Of a stretch of DNA of 64,000 nt, positions 6,451 to 14,778 are shown in pieces. The translations under genes were made by a program, and so were the position numbers. How positions within the stretch are numbered: the stretch's first letter is position 1; each line of letters starts with the position of its first letter. The stretch spans positions 1-64,000 of the forward strand of contig SFEJ01000003.1 in the NCBI GenBank assembly GCA_004558035.1, read 5' to 3'. The stretch is from Opitutia bacterium (GTDB taxonomy: Bacteria > Verrucomicrobiota > Verrucomicrobiia > Opitutales > UBA953). The notes beneath the pieces were generated by a model. That model searched no databases. It was not told the origin of the DNA and saw nothing but the letters and a program-made list of their open reading frames with translations.

Positions 6451-8316
6451 TCAGCCTTCGAAGGGGAAGAAGAGCGGGATGAAGGCGACGCCTATCAGCA
6501 GGACGATGATCGAGAACGGGACGCCGACCTTCACGAAGTCGAAGAACTTGTAGCGCCCGGGCTCGAGAACGAGCGTGTTCACCGGCGAGGAGATCGGCGT
6601 CATGAACGCCGTCGACGCCGCGATCGCGATGCCGACCGCGAACGGGTAAGGCGAAAGATCCAGCGACTTCGCGACGCTGACGGCGAGCGGCGCGAGCAGC
6701 ACCGCCGTGACCGTGTTCGACATGAACAGCCCGACGATCATCGTCGTCGCCATCATCGCGCCGAGGATGACGCGCGGCGAGGAGTCGCCGAACGTCGCCA
6801 TCACGGCGGAGGCGGCGTGCGCGACGCCGCCGGTCTTCTCCAGCGCGGTCGCGAAAGGAATCATGCCGACGATGAGAATGATGCTCGACCAGTTGACGCA
6901 GCGGTAGGCGCGGTCGATGTCCACGCATTTCGAGAAGATCAGGATCATGCACGCGATCAGCGCGGCGAGCACGCTCGGGACATCCGTGAAGATCATCAGC
7001 CCGACCATGACGGCGACGCTCGCCAGCGCGAACGGGGCGCCGCCGGGCACGGCGACCGCGCGCGAATACTCTTCGGGCAGCGCGAGCACGATGAAGTGCT
7101 TGTTCCACGTCTGCAGCGAGGAGAGCTCCTTCCACGGCCCGCCGACGAGCAGCGTGTCGCCGACCTTGAAGCGTTCCCGCGCGAGGCGTTCGCCGGAGAT
7201 CGCGGCGTTGTTGCGGCGCAGCGCGTACACGCTCATGCGGTATTTTTCGCGGAAACGCGATTCCGCGAGCGTCTTGCCCTCGAGATCGGAATCGGGCATG
7301 ACGGAAATCTCGAGCAGCCCGAACTCGCGCTCCGCCTTCGCGAAGCGGCGGCCGCCTTCGAGCGGCTCCTGGCGCAGGCGGAGCTTTTCGGCGACGGCGG
7401 CGATCGCGGCGGGCGGCGTCTCGTTGAGAAAGTCGATCAGCAGCGCGTCGTCCTCGCGCAGCTCGGTGTCGCCGACCGGGTTGATCAGCGAGCGTTTGCC
7501 GAGGCGCTGTTCCCGCCGGTCGATGCACACGATGTTCGCGGCGTATTCCGAGCGCAGCGGGCATTCGCGGATTTTCCTGCCGCACAGCGGCGAGTCCGCC
7601 GTGACGACGAAGACCGCGTCGCGCCACGTCACGCGGTAGCGCTCGGCGAGCTCGACGAAGTTCATCTCGCGCTTGCCGCGGGAACGCGTCTGCGCTTCCG
7701 CGTCGTCGTTCCCGCCGAGAAATTTCCGCACGTAGAGCATGTAGCCGACGCCGGCGGCGAGCACGAGCACGCCGATCGGCGTGAACGCGAAGAAGCCGAG
7801 GCTCGGATAATTTTCGCGCGTGAGAACGGAGTTCACCACCATGTTCGGCGGCGTCGCCACGAGCGACATCATGCCGCTGATCAGACCGGCGAAGCTCAGC
7901 GGCATCATCAGTTTCGCGGGAGAAATCTTCTGGCTGCGACAGATGCCGAGCACGATCGGGATGAAGAGCGCCACGATGCCCGTCGAGCTCATCACCGAGC
8001 CGATCACGGCGACGGCGACCATCAGAAAGACGATGAGCTTCGTCGGATTGTTGCGCGACTTCTTCAGAATCCACAGCCCGACGTCGGTCGAAATGCCCGT
8101 GCGGATCAGCCCTTCGCCGACGACGAACATCAGCGCGATCAGAATCACGCTCGGGTCGCTGAAGCCGCTCAGCGCCTCCTTCATGTCGATGATGCCCAGC
8201 AGCGGCAGCAGCATCAGCGCGAGCAGCGAGACGACGTCCATGCGCGGCTTGTTGATGACGAAGAAGAAGACGCATACGCCCAGCAGCGTCAGCGAAAGAA
8301 TCAGATTTTCGTCCAT
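6451..8316 (-). CDS. SLC13/DASS-family anion symporter with two RCK_C (TrkA-C) domains
   Basis: The 621-aa protein has two blocks of membrane helices. The N-terminal block holds SSTGIVALFIPI and ATPPNMVVNSVL, and the C-terminal block SNTVTAVLLAPLAV and TPISSPVNTLVLEPG. These helical-hairpin repeats are typical of divalent-anion:Na+ symporters (sulfate, dicarboxylates). Between them, about residues 200-390, lie two cytosolic TrkA-C domains (SPLCGRKIRECPL... and SDLEGKTLAESRF...). That architecture is common in bacterial SLC13 members annotated as sulfate or C4-dicarboxylate transporters. It lies upstream of the ABC importer genes on the same strand, but a 130-bp gap makes co-transcription uncertain. 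Confidence 0.88.
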   Translation of the reverse strand: MDENLILSLTLLGVCVFFFVINKPRMDVVSLLALMLLPLLGIIDMKEALSGFSDPSVILIALMFVVGEGLIRTGISTDVGLWILKKSRNNPTKLIVFLMVAVAVIGSVMSSTGIVALFIPIVLGICRSQKISPAKLMMPLSFAGLISGMMSLVATPPNMVVNSVLTRENYPSLGFFAFTPIGVLVLAAGVGYMLYVRKFLGGNDDAEAQTRSRGKREMNFVELAERYRVTWRDAVFVVTADSPLCGRKIRECPLRSEYAANIVCIDRREQRLGKRSLINPVGDTELREDDALLIDFLNETPPAAIAAVAEKLRLRQEPLEGGRRFAKAEREFGLLEISVMPDSDLEGKTLAESRFREKYRMSVYALRRNNAAISGERLARERFKVGDTLLVGGPWKELSSLQTWNKHFIVLALPEEYSRAVAVPGGAPFALASVAVMVGLMIFTDVPSVLAALIACMILIFSKCVDIDRAYRCVNWSSIILIVGMIPFATALEKTGGVAHAASAVMATFGDSSPRVILGAMMATTMIVGLFMSNTVTAVLLAPLAVSVAKSLDLSPYPFAVGIAIAASTAFMTPISSPVNTLVLEPGRYKFFDFVKVGVPFSIIVLLIGVAFIPLFFPFEG

Positions 8317-8347
8317 GGCGTGAAGATTTTCGTCGCGGGAACGCGGT

Positions 8348-9100
8348 TCAGAGCGGGCAGCCGGTTTCGATGAACTCCCACGGAAGCGCGAACTTTTCGG
8401 CGGCCTCGGCGGCGAGCGCGCGCACGCCGAAGCGTTCCGTCGCGTAATGGCCGCACGGATACAGATTGAGGCGGAGCTCCTGCGCGGCGGTGAAATGCTC
8501 CTGCTTCAGCTCGCCGCAGACGAGCGTGTCGCAGCCCAGCGCGCGCAGCTCGGAAACGGCGGTGTTGCCCGAGCCGCAGAGCAGCGCGACGCGACGCGGC
8601 TCCGCGCTTCCGAACTCGATCGCGCGGAACGTGTCCGGAAACAGCGCGCGCAGCTTCGCGACGAGGCATTCCCGCGGCATGCCCGCGCAGATCGCGGCGA
8701 AGGTGTTGCCCTCGTATTCGAGCCCCCAGTCGAGGATTTCCGCGCCGAGCTCGCGCGCGAGAATCGCGTTGTTGCCGATCTCGCGGTGCGCATCCAGCGG
8801 CAGATGCGCGGAATAGACGGCGAGGTCCGCGTCGAGCAGCGCGCGGAATTTTTCGTAAGTCGGTCCGACGACGGGATGCTGCGCGCGCCAGAACATGCCG
8901 TGATGCACGAGCAGCAGATCGACGCCGCGCCGCGCCGCTTCGCGGAAGACGGGCGTGGACGCGTCCACGGCGGCGCCGATCTTGCGGACTTCGCCGCGGT
9001 TCTCGAACTGCAGCCCGTTGTTCGCTCCGGGAAAATCCCGGAAGCCGACCCGGCCGACGCGCGCGTCGCACCAGGCGACGATTTCTGAAAGTTTTGCCAT
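8348..9100 (-). CDS. Nif3-like dinuclear metal centre protein (YbgI/DUF34 family)
   Basis: The 250-aa length and motifs fit the Nif3/YbgI family: PGANNGLQF near the N-terminus, LLVHHGMFW, YSAHLPLDAH and GHYATERFGV supply the His/Asp/Glu ligands of the two-metal centre. Members form hexameric toroids; their physiological role is unsettled and the older 'GTP cyclohydrolase type 2' name is poorly supported. Its stop is 31 bp from the SLC13 start on the same strand. The N-terminus overlaps nothing; the next gene (metallophosphoesterase) is divergent. Confidence 0.9.
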   Translation of the reverse strand: MAKLSEIVAWCDARVGRVGFRDFPGANNGLQFENRGEVRKIGAAVDASTPVFREAARRGVDLLLVHHGMFWRAQHPVVGPTYEKFRALLDADLAVYSAHLPLDAHREIGNNAILARELGAEILDWGLEYEGNTFAAICAGMPRECLVAKLRALFPDTFRAIEFGSAEPRRVALLCGSGNTAVSELRALGCDTLVCGELKQEHFTAAQELRLNLYPCGHYATERFGVRALAAEAAEKFALPWEFIETGCPL

Positions 9101-9230
9101 GACGTTTTTTCTGCTTCGAGACTATCCGCAGAAACGCGTTTCGTCGAGCGGGCATTTGCTCCGGCGGGTTTTCCCGCGCCGCCGCCTCGAAAATCGACGG
9201 AAACGCCGAGCGGCGACGCTTCTTTTCCTC

Positions 9231-10187
9231 ATGAAGCGAACCATCAGGAAAATTCTGCTCGCGGGCGCGCTCGCCGTTCCCGCGGCGGCGCTCTGCCTGC
9301 TCGCGTGGGGATACTGGGTCGAGCCGAACATGCTCACGGAAACGCGCTTCAAATACCCGATTCCGGAATGGAACGGCACGAGCAACCGCGTCCGCGTCGC
9401 CGTCGCGGGAGATTTTCACGCGCGCCCGGGCGACGCGCCGCGCCTCCGCCGCGTCGTGAACGCGATCCGGGAACGCTCGCCCGACCTCGTCGTTCTCGTC
9501 GGCGACTACGCGTTCGCGTCCAGGGATCCCGCGGAAAACACGCTGAACCTGCCGCTCATGTCCGAGATTCTGAGCGAGCTGCGCGACGGCGGGAAGACGC
9601 CCGTCTTCGCCTGTCTCGGCAATCACGACTACGCGTACGGCGCGGACAAGATCCGGAAAATGCTCGAAGACGCCGGCATCCGCATTCTCGAACCGGGCAC
9701 GGCGCGGCTGCGCTTCGGCGACGACTGCGAGGTCTTTCTCGGCGGCGTGCGCAACCATCTCATTTCGCGCATCGCGCCGGAGGACGCGGCGCCGTTCCCG
9801 CCGGAAGACTTCTACGGCGCGGCGCTCTTCGTCGTGCACTCGCCGGACCTCGTGCTCGACCTGCCGCGCGAGGCGGGCTACGCGCTCACGCTCGCGGGGC
9901 ACACGCACGGCGGCCAGGTCTGCCTGCCGGGACGCATTCCGCTCGTGCCGCACGCGAGCCGCATCGGCGACCAGTACGTGCACGGCATGTTCGAGGAAGG
10001 CGGCAAGGACGTCTTCGTCACGCGCGGCGTCGGCGAAAGCCGCCTGCGCCTGCGCCTTTTCTGCCCGCCGGAGATCGTCTTCATCGACCTGGTGCCGACG
10101 GAGGCGCTCCCGCCCTCCCGATGGCGCGCCCGCGCGGCGAATCCGCGCAAGATCGTTCTCCCGCCGGAAGAAAAGGCGGGGAAATGA
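9231..10187 (+). CDS. Membrane-anchored metallophosphoesterase (YkuE/YaeI type)
   Basis: A 318-aa calcineurin-like phosphoesterase with an N-terminal membrane helix (ILLAGALAVPAAALCLLAWG). It has the ordered metal-site motifs GDFHARP, VGDYAF, LGNHDY, VHSPD and AGHTHGG. This subgroup includes enzymes acting on membrane-linked pyrophosphates, and the chlamydial UDP-2,3-diacylglucosamine hydrolase LpxG is a relative; a lipid A role is possible but not shown. The frame stays open upstream, but MKRTIRKIL at 9231 is chosen because the membrane helix follows it directly. Confidence 0.85.
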   Translation: MKRTIRKILLAGALAVPAAALCLLAWGYWVEPNMLTETRFKYPIPEWNGTSNRVRVAVAGDFHARPGDAPRLRRVVNAIRERSPDLVVLVGDYAFASRDPAENTLNLPLMSEILSELRDGGKTPVFACLGNHDYAYGADKIRKMLEDAGIRILEPGTARLRFGDDCEVFLGGVRNHLISRIAPEDAAPFPPEDFYGAALFVVHSPDLVLDLPREAGYALTLAGHTHGGQVCLPGRIPLVPHASRIGDQYVHGMFEEGGKDVFVTRGVGESRLRLRLFCPPEIVFIDLVPTEALPPSRWRARAANPRKIVLPPEEKAGK

Positions 10188-10196
10188 AGCCTCGCC

Positions 10197-11084
10197 TCAG
10201 CGGGCGAAGGTGTAGTCCACTTCGGCGCGGGAGGGCACGGCGCTCGCGCCTTCGCGGGCGGGCAGGTATTCCGAGGCGCGGGCGGCGCGGATCGCCGCGG
10301 CGTCCAGCGACGGCGAGCCCGAAGAACGTTTCACGCGCACGCCCGTGAGCGCGCCGCGCTCGTCGATCTCGAGCAGCAGCACGACCGTTCCCGTGCGTCC
10401 CGCGAGCGCGTCCGCGCGCGGATATTTCGGCGCGACGCGGCGGCGGTAGCGCACGGTCGCGGTCGCGTCGGCGCCGTTCCCGCCGCTGCCGAAATCGCCT
10501 TCGCGCGCGGCGGTCGGGTCGCCGCGTTTCCCGATTCTTTCGCCGCCGCGTTCCCGCGTTTCCTCGGGAGCGGGAGCCGGCGCAGGCGCGCCTTCCGCGG
10601 CGGGCGCGAGGGCGTCTTCCGGCGGCTTTTCCGCGGGCGCGGGAACGCCGAGCGTCTCGTCGGCGTCGAGCGCGTCGCCGCGCGCGTTCCCGTCTTCGCC
10701 GGGCGCGGCGTCGTGCGCGGATTCCGTGAGGATTTCCTGCGGCGGCTCCGGCGCGGGAGCGGGCGGCGGCGGGGGCGCCGCTTCGGTCTCCGCCGCCTGG
10801 AGCGGCGCCGCGTCTTCGGGACTTTCGGCGGGAAGCGCGTCCGCGGCGACGGCGGGCGCTCCCGCGGCGGCGTCGGCGTCTTTTTCCTCCGTCTCCGCTT
10901 CGGGTTCGGGCGGCGTTTCCGTGCGTTCGACGGGCGTTTCCGCGAAAAATTCGAGAATGAGCGGCGCGGATTCGGCAGAGGCGTCGGACGCGGATTCGTC
11001 GAGGGCGGCGAGCGCGAAAAGCGCCGCGGCGTGCGCGAGCGTCGCGACGCCGAAAGCGAGGATTTCGGTCCGGAGAGGCCTCAC
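10197..11084 (-). CDS. TonB-like energy transducer
   Basis: The 295-aa protein has the TonB plan: N-terminal membrane helix (FGVATLAHAAALFALA), a long Pro/Glu/Ala-rich periplasm-spanning region, and a C-terminal TonB domain of about 80 residues (RVAPKYPRADALAGRTGTVV, LDERGALTGVRV-like, SPSLDAAAIRAAR, YTFAR end). It would couple the proton gradient through ExbB/ExbD to outer-membrane receptors or another envelope task; no exbB/exbD lie nearby. It is convergent with the phosphoesterase gene (9-bp gap). Confidence 0.88.
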   Translation of the reverse strand: MRPLRTEILAFGVATLAHAAALFALAALDESASDASAESAPLILEFFAETPVERTETPPEPEAETEEKDADAAAGAPAVAADALPAESPEDAAPLQAAETEAAPPPPPAPAPEPPQEILTESAHDAAPGEDGNARGDALDADETLGVPAPAEKPPEDALAPAAEGAPAPAPAPEETRERGGERIGKRGDPTAAREGDFGSGGNGADATATVRYRRRVAPKYPRADALAGRTGTVVLLLEIDERGALTGVRVKRSSGSPSLDAAAIRAARASEYLPAREGASAVPSRAEVDYTFAR

Positions 11085-11105
11085 GAGAACGCTCCGCGCG
11101 GGCGA

Positions 11106-11642
11106 TTATTTTCCGTCGATCGCGGCGCGCACGGCGGCGAGGTTGCGCCCGTCGGCGACGAGGAGTTCGCCGTTTTTCTTGAAGACGCGGAAGTCCGGAA
11201 TGCCCTTGATGTCGTGGCGAATCGAGAAGCGCTGAATCACGCCGGAACCGCGCTTGGCGGCGAGCCAGGTCATGCCGTGGTCCTTCATGTATTTGAAGAC
11301 GGCCTCCTGGTCGCGGTCGGCGCCGAGCAGCACGATTTCGATTTTGCCCTTGTTCTTCTTGTAGAACGCGATGAGCTCGGGCGTGAACGCCTTGCACGGG
11401 CCGCACCACGACGCGGAGGAATACACGCCGATGAACTTCTTGGAGGTCAGCGCGGAAAGCGGAACCGGCTTGCCGTCAGCGGAAAAGAGGCCGTCGGCGA
11501 AGAGTTCCTGCCAGTTTTCTTTCGTCGCGGCGGGCGCCTTTTTGGCGGCGCGGACCGGCGCGGCTTCGAGCGCGGGAACGGCGGCGGGGAAAAACGCGCA
11601 CGCGGCGCAGATGAAAAGGGCGAAGGGCTTGAGGATTTTCAT
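11106..11642 (-). CDS. Exported thioredoxin-like protein (nucleoredoxin/TlpA type)
   Basis: A 178-aa protein with a signal peptide (MKILKPFALFICAACAFF) and a thioredoxin fold containing the active site SASWCGPCKAFTP, then GIPDFRVF with the expected cis-proline region. The length and the AFTPELIAFYKK stretch resemble nucleoredoxin-like periplasmic thioredoxins common in Verrucomicrobia and Bacteroidetes. It probably reduces periplasmic disulfides. The gene sits 21 bp upstream of tonB on the same strand and may be co-transcribed. The frame is open further upstream, but the signal peptide fixes the start at 11642. Confidence 0.88.
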   Translation of the reverse strand: MKILKPFALFICAACAFFPAAVPALEAAPVRAAKKAPAATKENWQELFADGLFSADGKPVPLSALTSKKFIGVYSSASWCGPCKAFTPELIAFYKKNKGKIEIVLLGADRDQEAVFKYMKDHGMTWLAAKRGSGVIQRFSIRHDIKGIPDFRVFKKNGELLVADGRNLAAVRAAIDGK

Positions 11643-11720
11643 GCGCACATTTTCGCGGGAACGCGCCGCGGGCGCGAGTAAATTTTCTTCCGGGCGCGCG
11701 TCCCCCGCCGCCTGCCGCCC

Positions 11721-11754
11721 CGTTTTCCGTTTTCCATTTTCCGTTTTCCGTTCT
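11721..11754. repeat. Short imperfect tandem repeat of CGTTTTC/TTTTCC units
   Basis: Four to five imperfect heptamer units (CGTTTTC, one with ATTTTC) lie directly before the Nudix gene, between two divergent genes. It is AT-richer than its surroundings and could include promoter elements for one of the divergent genes, but no clear -10/-35 pair was seen. Confidence 0.55.
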
Positions 11755-11766
11755 AAGCTTTTCCGC

Positions 11767-12297
11767 ATGGAAGCCCAGAATCCGAACGAAATTTTCGACG
11801 TCGTCGACGCGCGGGACCGCGCGATCGGGCGGGCGACGCGCGCCGAAGTGCACGCGCGGAAGCTCCTGCACCGCGCCGTGCATGTCTTCGTCTTCACGCC
11901 CGGCGGATCGCTGATTCTGCAGAAGCGCTCGCTCGCGAAAGACACGTGCCCGGGGCTGCTTTCGTCGTCGTGCGCGGGGCACGTGGACGCGGGCGAATCC
12001 TACGACGAGGCGGTCTCCCGCGAGTTGGCGGAGGAGCTCGGCGTCCGCGTTCCCGCGGCGCGTCTCGCCTTCGTCGGCGTGCAGAGGCCGAGCGAGGAAA
12101 ACGGCTTCGAGTTCGTCCGCGTGTACGCGCTGCGCGGCTTCACGGGAACGCTGCGGCCGAATCCCGCCGAAATCGACGCGCTCGAGATTTTTTCGCGCGC
12201 GCGCCTCGCCGCCGCCGTCGCCGCCGAGCCGGGGCGCTTCGCGCCGTCGTTCCTCGCGGTGCTGAAGGATTTTTTCGGGAACGACGATGGACGCTGA
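11767..12297 (+). CDS. Nudix hydrolase, IDI/YfcD-like
   Basis: The 176-aa product carries a complete Nudix box, GHVDAGESYDEAVSRELAEE followed by LGV, and the phrases AVHVFVFTPGG, LILQKRS and CPGLLSSSCAGHV seen in the YfcD/isopentenyl-diphosphate isomerase-like branch. It lacks enough context to tell whether it is a type 1 IDI or a Nudix hydrolase of unknown substrate; YfcD-like is more likely because the IDI active-site Cys context (NTCCSHP) is not present. The start MEAQNPNEIFDVVD is preferred, as these proteins usually begin right before this stretch. It overlaps the next gene by 11 bp. Confidence 0.82.
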   Translation: MEAQNPNEIFDVVDARDRAIGRATRAEVHARKLLHRAVHVFVFTPGGSLILQKRSLAKDTCPGLLSSSCAGHVDAGESYDEAVSRELAEELGVRVPAARLAFVGVQRPSEENGFEFVRVYALRGFTGTLRPNPAEIDALEIFSRARLAAAVAAEPGRFAPSFLAVLKDFFGNDDGR

Positions 12298-13039
12298 AGA
12301 CGGCTTCGATCTGCGCCTCCCGGCGAGCACGCGCGTCGTCCGCGTCCGGATCGTGCGTTCCGCGCGCGCGCGCCGCATGACGCTGCGCGTGCGCCCCGAC
12401 GGCGCCGTCTCCGTCACGCTGCCCGCGGGAACGCGCAGCGACGCGCTCGAAAAGGCGCGCCTCTTCGCGCTGACGAATCTCGACTGGATCGACCGCCGCC
12501 TCGAACGCTTCGCGGAAGACGCCCGCGACGAGAATTTCCCGCGGACGCTTTCCGAATACCTGCGGGAACGCCCGACGATCTTCGCGGACGCGAAGCCGCT
12601 GGCGCTCGAAATCGCCTTCACGACGGCGCGCCCGTTCTTCGTGCTGCGCCCGTGGGAGGACGTCGTTCCCGTTTACGTGCGCGAAGCGAGCGCGGACGCG
12701 GATCTGCGCGCGGCGCTCACCGGCATGGCGAAGGCGCTGCTGCCGCCGCGCGTGCGCGCGCTCGCGGAAAGTCGCGGCGTCTCCGTCGGCGCGGTTTCCG
12801 TGCGCGACCAGCGTTCCCGCTGGGGCTCGTGCACGGCGCGCGGCGATTTTTCGCTGAACTGGCGCGTCGCCCTGCTCCCGCCGGAAATCCGCGACCACGT
12901 GCTGCTCCACGAGCTCGCGCATCGGCGGCACATGGACCATTCCGACGATTTTTGGGACCTGCTCCACGCCTGGGATCCGCTCACGCCGGCGCACGACAAG
13001 GCGCTCCGCGACGAATGGTCGCGCCTCTTCCGCCTGTGA
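12287..13039 (+). CDS. YgjP/DUF45-type zinc metallopeptidase-like protein
   Basis: A 250-aa protein ending in the YgjP (SprT-like, M48-clan) metal site: HVLLHELAHRRHMDHSDDFW holds the HExxH pair and the third His, preceded by the family hallmark RWGSCTARG. The N-terminal half is the usual beta-rich part (RRMTLRVRPDGAVSVTLPAG). The biochemical role is unknown for most members. Its ATG lies inside the 3' end of the Nudix gene, so translation is probably coupled. Confidence 0.88.
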   Translation: MDAEDGFDLRLPASTRVVRVRIVRSARARRMTLRVRPDGAVSVTLPAGTRSDALEKARLFALTNLDWIDRRLERFAEDARDENFPRTLSEYLRERPTIFADAKPLALEIAFTTARPFFVLRPWEDVVPVYVREASADADLRAALTGMAKALLPPRVRALAESRGVSVGAVSVRDQRSRWGSCTARGDFSLNWRVALLPPEIRDHVLLHELAHRRHMDHSDDFWDLLHAWDPLTPAHDKALRDEWSRLFRL

Positions 13040-13060
13040 ACGCGGCGCGTTCCCGCTCGG

Positions 13061-14623
13061 TCATTTGAGGCGGGCGGAGAGCTTCAGCGTTTCGCCGGAG
13101 GCGAGGGAGACTTCGCGGAAGACGACGAAGTTTTCCGTCAGGATCGCGGGCGCGGGAACGCCCGCCGAGCCGGAAACCTTCAGCGTCTCCGGGCGGACGC
13201 GGCGCGGGAACCACAGGCAGAGCTCGCCCTTGCGCGCCGCGCCGTCGGCGGATTTCACGTCGAGAAAAAGCTCGTCGCCCGTCGCCGCCGCGACGAAATC
13301 CCAGCCCGCCGGCGGCTTCGGCGCGCGCGGGTCGAATTCGGCGGCGAAGAGCGGGTCGCCGTAAAAGGCGACGACGTCGCGGTCGTGAAAGCGCCCGAGC
13401 GTCTCGTGCGAGACTTCGGCGCCGGTCGCCGCGAGCGCCTCGCCGATTTCGCGGATATCCGCGCCGCGCAGGCCGCCCGCCGTGAGCGGCACGGGAACGC
13501 GCGCGGCGGCTTCGGGCAGCGCGGCGAGCAGAACCTGATTCGTGAAGAACCACGCCTGCGCGACGCTGGCGATTTTCCCCGCGCCGATGTCCGCGCGGCA
13601 GCCGTCGAAGAAGCGCCCGTGCGTGCCCCAGCCCATTTCGCCGAACCAGCTCGGCACCGTGTAGCCGACGAGCTGCTTCACGCCCGCGGCGGAAATCGCC
13701 GTGCACGCCATCGTGTACGGAGAGCCGAGGACGTCGCCCGCGAGGCAGTTCCCGGCGGCGATCCAGATCTTGTCGCCGGGCGCGGCGGGCAGCTTCTTCA
13801 GCCGGTGCGCGCGCTCGAAGGCGAGCGTCGCGGGCTCGTTCCCGAGCGTCGCCGCGAACGCGGGAAGCAGCGCCTTCGGCACGCGGAAGAAATGCGTTCC
13901 CGCGGACGCGATCAGCCCTTCGCCGAAGGGCATTTCGAGATTGTATTCCGTCGCGTGCGAGGCGGAGACGAAGTACTGCGGGCGCAGCTTCTTCCACTGC
14001 TCGGCAAAAAGGTCGGTCATCTCGACGCCGGGCGCGGCGGAGCGTTTTTCGCCGGGAACGTAGTCCCTGCCTTCGACGAATTCGCGCGCGCCCCAGTCGG
14101 TGATGAAAAAGCTCTCGCGGAAGCGCGCGCGGTCGAAATTCGTCGTGCCCATGGCGCGTTCGAGGCGCAGCGGGCGCGTTCCCGCGAGCTGCGCGGCGGC
14201 GGTCGCGCCGTCCCTGCCCGTGACGACGCCCCAGAGAAAATCGCCCCAGCGGTCGTCGTTCATCGCGCGCGAAATCCGGTGGAGCTTCGCGACGAAGACG
14301 CGGTCGATTTCGCGCGGCTCGGCGACGACGGCGACGTAGCGCGGATTCGCCGCCCGGAGCGCGTCGCGCGCGGTCTCGACGTCGTCGCCGCTCCACGTGA
14401 CGAGCGTTCCCGCGTAGCGCGCGCGGAATTTTTCGGCGGCGGCGCGCCAGGCCTTTTTCGCGAAAGTCTTTTCGGAGACGAGCACGACGTATTCGCCCGG
14501 CGCTGGCAGAAAATCCTCCGCGGCGAAAACGCGCGGCGCTTCGGGAGCGTTCGGGACGTCGAGCGCCTCCGCGTCGGGAACGGCGGCGGCGAGCGCGGCG
14601 GAAATCAGAAAAAGAAAACGCAT
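13061..14623 (-). CDS. Secreted protein resembling gingipain (peptidase C25, clan CD)
   Basis: A 520-aa protein with a signal peptide (MRFLFLISAALAAAVP). The mid-region has the order of features seen in C25 peptidases: an aspartate-rich NDDRWGDFLWGVVTGR (about 122-137), a candidate catalytic His in SASHATE (His223), a candidate Cys in AAGNCLAGD (Cys293), then CTAISAAGVKQLVGY and, late, FYGDPLF, like the 'GDP' phrase near the end of C25 domains. The classical His-Gly pair is His-Ala here. I infer a caspase-like fold, perhaps catalytically altered; an unrelated fold cannot be excluded. The start is set at the signal peptide; the open frame upstream runs into tRNA-Leu. Confidence 0.6.
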   Translation of the reverse strand: MRFLFLISAALAAAVPDAEALDVPNAPEAPRVFAAEDFLPAPGEYVVLVSEKTFAKKAWRAAAEKFRARYAGTLVTWSGDDVETARDALRAANPRYVAVVAEPREIDRVFVAKLHRISRAMNDDRWGDFLWGVVTGRDGATAAAQLAGTRPLRLERAMGTTNFDRARFRESFFITDWGAREFVEGRDYVPGEKRSAAPGVEMTDLFAEQWKKLRPQYFVSASHATEYNLEMPFGEGLIASAGTHFFRVPKALLPAFAATLGNEPATLAFERAHRLKKLPAAPGDKIWIAAGNCLAGDVLGSPYTMACTAISAAGVKQLVGYTVPSWFGEMGWGTHGRFFDGCRADIGAGKIASVAQAWFFTNQVLLAALPEAAARVPVPLTAGGLRGADIREIGEALAATGAEVSHETLGRFHDRDVVAFYGDPLFAAEFDPRAPKPPAGWDFVAAATGDELFLDVKSADGAARKGELCLWFPRRVRPETLKVSGSAGVPAPAILTENFVVFREVSLASGETLKLSARLK

Positions 14624-14686
14624 GGAGAAAGTGAAAAGCGGAAACGCGAAGCCGAAGGAAGTTAAAGAAAATTGTCTAGGAGGGGG

Positions 14687-14767
14687 TGCTCGAGGAGGGA
14701 TTCGAACCCTCACGCCTCGCGGCATCGGAACCTAAATCCGACGTGTCTGCCGTTTCACCACTCGAGC
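14687..14767 (-). tRNA. tRNA-Leu(UAG)
   Basis: Class II cloverleaf: acceptor GCTCGAG pairs perfectly with CTCGAGC, anticodon loop TTTAGGT gives UAG (Leu codon CUA and wobble), long variable arm GCCGCGAGGC-type, T-arm GAGGGTTCGAATCCCTC. CCA is not encoded (the three bases after discriminator A are CCC), unlike the other tRNAs here. Its 5' end is only 11 bases after the ahcY stop codon, so it may be processed from the ahcY transcript. Confidence 0.95.
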
Positions 14768-14778
14768 GCGCGAAAAAA

